Source: Butyricicoccus pullicaecorum
GTDB lineage: Bacteria > Bacillota > Clostridia > Oscillospirales > Butyricicoccaceae
Length of the DNA stretch: 64,000 nucleotides
Assembly: GCA_018366035.1 (NCBI GenBank)
Contig: JAGZIW010000002.1
Coordinates: 62,001 to 126,000 of the forward strand
Reading direction: 5' to 3'
Shown: positions 60,527 through 64,000 of the stretch, piece after piece
Layout: every line of letters begins with the position of its first letter
Position numbering within the stretch: position 1 is the first letter of the stretch
Notes under the pieces: generated by a model
The model's input: only the letters and a program-made list of their open reading frames with translations
Databases searched by the model: none
Told to the model about the DNA's origin: nothing
Position numbers and translations under genes: made by a program

Positions 60527-60555
60527 TTGCGCGAACTGTCCGGACAGGATATAAT
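60527..60555 (+). promoter_or_regulatory. Promoter of the dnaD-dnaI pair with a palindrome in its spacer
   Basis: TTGCGC (60527-60532), 17-base spacer, perfect TATAAT (60550-60555). The spacer contains the perfect 12-base palindrome CTGTCCGGACAG (60536-60547), a plausible operator. Confidence 0.7.
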
Positions 60556-60606
60556 AGAAAGGCACAATTACACAGCATAGGCTGTTTATCTTTTCTGGAG
60601 GTCTCC

Positions 60607-61584
60607 ATGAGCCTTGTCTCTCTTTTAATGCCGGAAGGCGAATTTCGTGTGATTCGCTGTGATACGGCAGATAAACTCATTCAGTGCGGAGACGGTGACG
60701 CCGCACTGCTCTATCTATATATCATGCGCAAGGGCACAGATTTCAATGAACAGCACGCAATGCGTGACCTGCATTTGTCCAAGACACGCTATGAGCGTGC
60801 TGCCTTTACGCTTACAAACCTGTCCATCACCCAGTCTCCCACCGCTGCCGAGCTTACCCCTGCACCTGCTCCGCGCTACACGGCAGCAGAGCTGCGAGAT
60901 GCACGGGGCGGAGATCATAAATTTCAAGCAATTTGTGATACTGCCGAAGGGATCTTGAACCGTCCACTGAGTGATTCCCTTTTGCGCACACTCTATACCG
61001 TATATGACCATATCCGGCTGCCAGCTGAGGTCATTATCGAACTGCTCAGTTATCTAAAGCGCGACAGGGGCACCGTGCGCGGACGCGATATAGAGCGTGA
61101 AGCCTGTGTATGGTCCGACAAGGGAATCCTGACAGCCGCAGATGCACAGCGCTATCTTGCCACATTTGACGCTGAGCAGCCTCTGCGGGACGCACTCTAT
61201 CAGGTATTCGGTATTGTCGGAAGAAAACCGACCGCCGCAGAAGCCACCATCATCGCACTCTGTCTGGAAAAGGGCTTCCCTCCTGATGCGGTCGAGCTTG
61301 CACTTACACGCATGAAAAGGCAAATTGGATCATTTTCTGCAAGCTATCTGCGCAAGATGCTGACAGCTTGGGATAAGCGCGGCGTACACACAGTTTCTGA
61401 AATCACTGCGCTTGAGCCCGAAATCTCAGAGCAAAAACAATCCGGCACTGTCACACGTCCCCCGTTCGGCACAGCCGCTGCATCAGCCTCAACACAGGCG
61501 GACGAAAACGCACCGCTTGCAGATTGGGAAAAGGAATGGGTCGAGAACGTAAAACGCCGCCGCGCACAACAATCGGAGGACTAA
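60607..61584 (+). CDS. DnaD-like replication initiation protein
   Basis: 325-aa protein with two DnaD/DnaB (DDBH2-type) domains: about 110-175 (AEGILNRPLSDSLLRTLYTVYDHIRLPAEVIIELL region) and about 200-270 (LYQVFGIVGRKPTAAEATIIALCLEKGFPPDAVELAL region), ending in SASYLRKMLTAW. The N-terminal 90 residues resemble the winged-helix part. It helps load the replicative helicase. The ATG at 60607 has TGGAGG upstream; the longer open frame upstream crosses the promoter. The helicase-loader gene follows after three bases. Confidence 0.88.
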   Translation: MSLVSLLMPEGEFRVIRCDTADKLIQCGDGDAALLYLYIMRKGTDFNEQHAMRDLHLSKTRYERAAFTLTNLSITQSPTAAELTPAPAPRYTAAELRDARGGDHKFQAICDTAEGILNRPLSDSLLRTLYTVYDHIRLPAEVIIELLSYLKRDRGTVRGRDIEREACVWSDKGILTAADAQRYLATFDAEQPLRDALYQVFGIVGRKPTAAEATIIALCLEKGFPPDAVELALTRMKRQIGSFSASYLRKMLTAWDKRGVHTVSEITALEPEISEQKQSGTVTRPPFGTAAASASTQADENAPLADWEKEWVENVKRRRAQQSED

Positions 61585-61587
61585 TCT

Positions 61588-62595
61588 ATGCGTTTTAACC
61601 GTGAAATTTTATCTGCTGTACTGCGAGATATGGATACAGAAAGCAACGCACGTGCTGCGTTATTTTCCGCACGCCGCAAGGAAATCTATGCAAAAATCCC
61701 CCGCATCTGCGAAATTGACCGTCTGCTTTCCAATACAGCAGCTGCCATTTTGCGCACCGCCCTGCAAAACGGTACAGACCCGACCGAAGCCATCGAGCAG
61801 CTTCGGCAAAAAAATCTAAAACTTCAGGAGGAACGACGGGATTTACTGCTGCAATTTCATTATCCGGCAAGCTATTTAGATGAAACGCCTATCTGTTCCC
61901 GATGCAGTGACACCGGATATATCGGAACACAGCCCTGTGAATGTCTCAAAAGACGTTATACTACCCGATTGACTGCCGAGCTTTCTACCATTCTGCCCAT
62001 CAGAGAACAAAATTTTGAACATTTTCAAATGGAGTATTATCCTGCGGTTCCTGACTCCAGACTGGGGATTTCTCCGCGCGAAAATATGGAATTCAACCGC
62101 GATACCTGCTATAAATATGCAGTTGATTTTTCACTCCAGTCACCCAATCTTCTGCTATACGGCTCGACCGGACTCGGAAAAACCTTTCTCTCCTCCTGTA
62201 TTGCCAAGATTGTTTCTGAGCACGGTTTTTCGGTTGCCTATGATACCTCGATTCGAATTTTCAGCACCTATGAAAGTGTAAAATTCAGCAGCGCAGATGC
62301 TGCCGAAGCGGCACGCCGAATCCGCAAATACGAAAAGTGTGATCTGCTCATTATTGACGATCTCGGCACGGAAATGTTGACCGCCTTTACAATATCCACA
62401 CTTTATGGTCTTTTGGAAGAACGCCTGATGCGCCATGGCCCCATGATTATCAACACCAATCTTCTTCCGGCTTCATTCGAAAAGCGCTACTCCCCCGCGA
62501 TCGCTTCCCGCCTGAACGGTGAATTTATACCGCTTCGCTTCACCGGAGAGGATATCCGCACCATAAAACGCCGGAAAGAGCAGGCTTCCTTGTAA
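61588..62595 (+). CDS. DnaI/DnaC-like helicase loader ATPase
   Basis: 335-aa AAA+ helicase loader. N-terminal helical region, a zinc-binding CSRCSDTGYIGTQPCEC (about 102-118), Walker A LYGSTGLGKTFLSSC (about 190), Walker B LLIIDDLGTE (about 253) and the sensor-type NTNLLPASFEKRY. Paired with the DnaD-like gene, it forms the helicase-loading module of Firmicutes. Followed by a strong terminator after about 200 bases. Confidence 0.93.
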   Translation: MRFNREILSAVLRDMDTESNARAALFSARRKEIYAKIPRICEIDRLLSNTAAAILRTALQNGTDPTEAIEQLRQKNLKLQEERRDLLLQFHYPASYLDETPICSRCSDTGYIGTQPCECLKRRYTTRLTAELSTILPIREQNFEHFQMEYYPAVPDSRLGISPRENMEFNRDTCYKYAVDFSLQSPNLLLYGSTGLGKTFLSSCIAKIVSEHGFSVAYDTSIRIFSTYESVKFSSADAAEAARRIRKYEKCDLLIIDDLGTEMLTAFTISTLYGLLEERLMRHGPMIINTNLLPASFEKRYSPAIASRLNGEFIPLRFTGEDIRTIKRRKEQASL

Positions 62596-62796
62596 AAAAC
62601 TATTCATATTTCCAAAAAAGGGATACAAAAGGTTCACATGTCGTTCAAATTCTGTTCACACACCTTATGCGGTATCGGGGTATACTAAATACATCAGAAA
62701 GGAACACCGCAACTTCTTTCTGGTAAAGAAATGCCATCATTCTTTCAAATGTTTCTTTATCCCCTACTTTTTAACCCCCTTTATTTTGTGAGACAC
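62596..62796. other. Gap after the helicase loader, possible small transcript
   Basis: A TATACT at about 62679 with TTCACA 20 bases before it is a weak promoter. The stretch from there to the terminator at 62797 has no convincing reading frame. Either the untranslated tail of the loader message or a small RNA. Confidence 0.3.
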
Positions 62797-62834
62797 GAAG
62801 AAAGCCCGCTTTTTGCGGGCTTTCTTCATTTTAT
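62797..62834 (+). terminator. Rho-independent terminator
   Basis: A perfect 13-base-pair stem, GAAGAAAGCCCGC/GCGGGCTTTCTTC (62797-62827), loop TTTTT, followed by ATTTTAT. Confidence 0.92.
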
Positions 62835-62886
62835 ACCCGAATCGGTCAAATTTATACACGATATCTGGAAAGTCCTCTTTCTTTTA

Positions 62887-62895
62887 TGATATAAT
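62887..62895 (+). promoter_or_regulatory. Extended -10 promoter of the SbcD-like gene
   Basis: TGATATAAT, extended -10 with perfect TATAAT (62890-62895), about 50 bases before the start; no clear -35. Confidence 0.55.
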
Positions 62896-62947
62896 ATTTT
62901 TACAGATTGTATCATGTCTATCACAACACCAAAGGAGACTCTTTCTC

Positions 62948-64000
62948 ATGCTCAGGTTTTTACATATGGCCGATCTGCGCCTCGGCGCAGATTTTAATAT
63001 GCTCCCCGTGGATAAAGCGGAAAAAGCACAATCCTACCAATTTGCTGCGCTTGAACATGCTGTTCGTGTTGCCGTGCAGGAACAGGTAGATTGTATTTTG
63101 ATTGCAGGTGATTTATTTGACTCTCCGACACCTGCATCTGCACTGTTTTCACGCACCATGTCTCTGCTCGCACAAGCCCCTTGTCCAGTGTTTATTTCCC
63201 CCGGCAGCCATGATTTCCTAACAGCGCAAAGTCCGTATCAAACCAGTGTGCTTCCACAGAATGTTTACGTATTTACCGGTTCTTCTCTGGAATCTGTCCA
63301 TTTAGATGACAATACAACTGTTTGGGGCGCAGGTTTTCATGCGCCCAACGCAAAAATCCCCTTGTCCCATGCAGATTTTTCACACTCCATTAACCTTTGT
63401 GTACTGCACAGTGATTTGCAATCCGAAGATGGGTGCAATTTTTACACAACAGATGCACTTGCAAAAAGCGGCTTTTCATATTTCGCAGCCGGACACAACC
63501 ATACAGCAAGCGGTCTGCGTCAGGCAGGCGGTACCGTATTCTGCTGTTCTGGCGGTATGGCAGCGCTTTCCAGTGAAGAAACGGGGCCAAAGGGCTTTTT
63601 ACTTATCCAAATCGGAAATACCGTTAAGGCGCAGTTTATCGAATCCAAAGCCGTACAGTTTGCACGCATTGAAATCGATTTAACGCCAATTCCCTCTGAT
63701 GTCGGCTTACAAAAGGTTCTTATTGAACGAATCCCCAAAAAACATGACAGCATGTGCGCAACCCTCATACTCACGGGTGAACGTATTTATGACCCCAATC
63801 TGCCTGCCTTACGGCGGGTATTGGAGCAGGTCTTTCTCAGCTGTACAGTTTCTGATGAAACCATTCCCAAAAAACCATTGTGGCGGTATCTCCAGCAAGA
63901 CGATGTCCGCGGGGCAGTCAGCCGGCGCTATCGGGATCTCATAGAAGCAGCCTCCTCCCCCAAAGAAAAAGAAGCACTTACCCTTGCATTACGCTATGCG
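62948..64000 (+). CDS. Metallophosphoesterase of the SbcD/YhaO (Mre11-like) type, 3' end beyond window
   Basis: 351 codons read through the right edge without a stop. N-terminal calcineurin-like domain with HMADLRLGADF, LIAGDLFDSP, SPGSHDFLT, LHSDL and AGHNHTASG, the layout of exonuclease subunit SbcD/YhaO; a capping region follows (about 215-351). The first motif has Arg where family members have the catalytic-site His (D-x-H), and the GNHD motif reads GSHD, so metal binding may differ. AAGGAG lies ten bases before the ATG at 62948. An SbcC-like ATPase gene would be expected next, outside the window. Confidence 0.88.
   Translation, partial: MLRFLHMADLRLGADFNMLPVDKAEKAQSYQFAALEHAVRVAVQEQVDCILIAGDLFDSPTPASALFSRTMSLLAQAPCPVFISPGSHDFLTAQSPYQTSVLPQNVYVFTGSSLESVHLDDNTTVWGAGFHAPNAKIPLSHADFSHSINLCVLHSDLQSEDGCNFYTTDALAKSGFSYFAAGHNHTASGLRQAGGTVFCCSGGMAALSSEETGPKGFLLIQIGNTVKAQFIESKAVQFARIEIDLTPIPSDVGLQKVLIERIPKKHDSMCATLILTGERIYDPNLPALRRVLEQVFLSCTVSDETIPKKPLWRYLQQDDVRGAVSRRYRDLIEAASSPKEKEALTLALRYA

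Overview
The window is chromosomal DNA from a low-to-medium GC, spore-forming, anaerobic Firmicute, most likely a gut clostridium of the Oscillospiraceae/Butyricicoccaceae type. This rests on a complete spoIIAA-spoIIAB-sigF operon, spo0A, the walRK-yycHI-yycJ-rlmH set, clostridial glgC/glgD glycogen genes, a TnpX/TnpW-type serine-recombinase element, and a flavodiiron/rubredoxin oxygen-defence pair. The assignment is inferred from gene content only. Two real genes are cut by the window edges: a membrane dipeptidase at the left and an SbcD/YhaO-like phosphoesterase at the right.

Layout. 1-3.2 kb (minus strand): lepB, rbgA/ylqF, rnhB, yraN and a dipeptidase form one tight operon. 3.3-7.3 kb (minus): pcrA, then spoIIAA-AB-sigF. 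7.4-11.9 kb (minus): tRNA-Cys, a valS T-box leader, valS, a structured intergenic RNA candidate, and folC. 12-12.8 kb: spo0A. 13.1-16.5 kb (plus): a cobalamin riboswitch controlling the cobalt ECF transporter cbiM-N-Q-O. About 16.5-25.9 kb: an integrated element with a TnpX-like recombinase and TnpW on the minus strand, and a type III restriction-modification operon on the plus strand (HTH protein, mod, unknown gene, res). Its ends are rich in palindromes. 26-29.2 kb (minus): a three-domain acyl-CoA dehydrogenase/EtfA/rubredoxin fusion followed by a flavodiiron protein. 29.5-34.2 kb: cutC, traX, rlmH, yycJ and murA. 34.4-39 kb (minus): nudF, walR, walK, yycH, yycI. 39.6-47.6 kb (minus): glycogen genes glgB-glgC-glgD-glgA plus a GH13 hydrolase. 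47.8-51.5 kb (minus): cinA, thiI and a cysteine desulfurase. 51.8-54 kb (plus): purA and a CDF transporter. 54.4-57.1 kb (minus): tetR, small alarmone synthetase, cation/proton antiporter. 57.3-60.3 kb (minus): glmU-like gene, prs, ymdB. 60.6-64 kb (plus): dnaD-like and dnaI-like helicase-loading genes, then the SbcD-like gene.

Functional themes. Sporulation control (Spo0A, SigF module) sits near essential translation and repair genes. The glycogen operon has a Spo0A-box match upstream, which would link storage to sporulation. The WalRK module lies directly downstream of the glycogen/nudF block. The most unusual sequences are the ACAD-EtfA-rubredoxin fusion paired with its probable acceptor, the flavodiiron protein; the operator-controlled TetR/alarmone synthetase/antiporter operon; the mosaic type III R-M operon with an unknown gene between mod and res; a perfect inverted repeat flanking the murA promoter; and a GlmU whose uridyltransferase domain has lost its signature loop.

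No rRNA genes, CRISPR arrays or insertion sequences with recognisable IS transposases were seen. All calls come from reading the sequence; no database search was possible.
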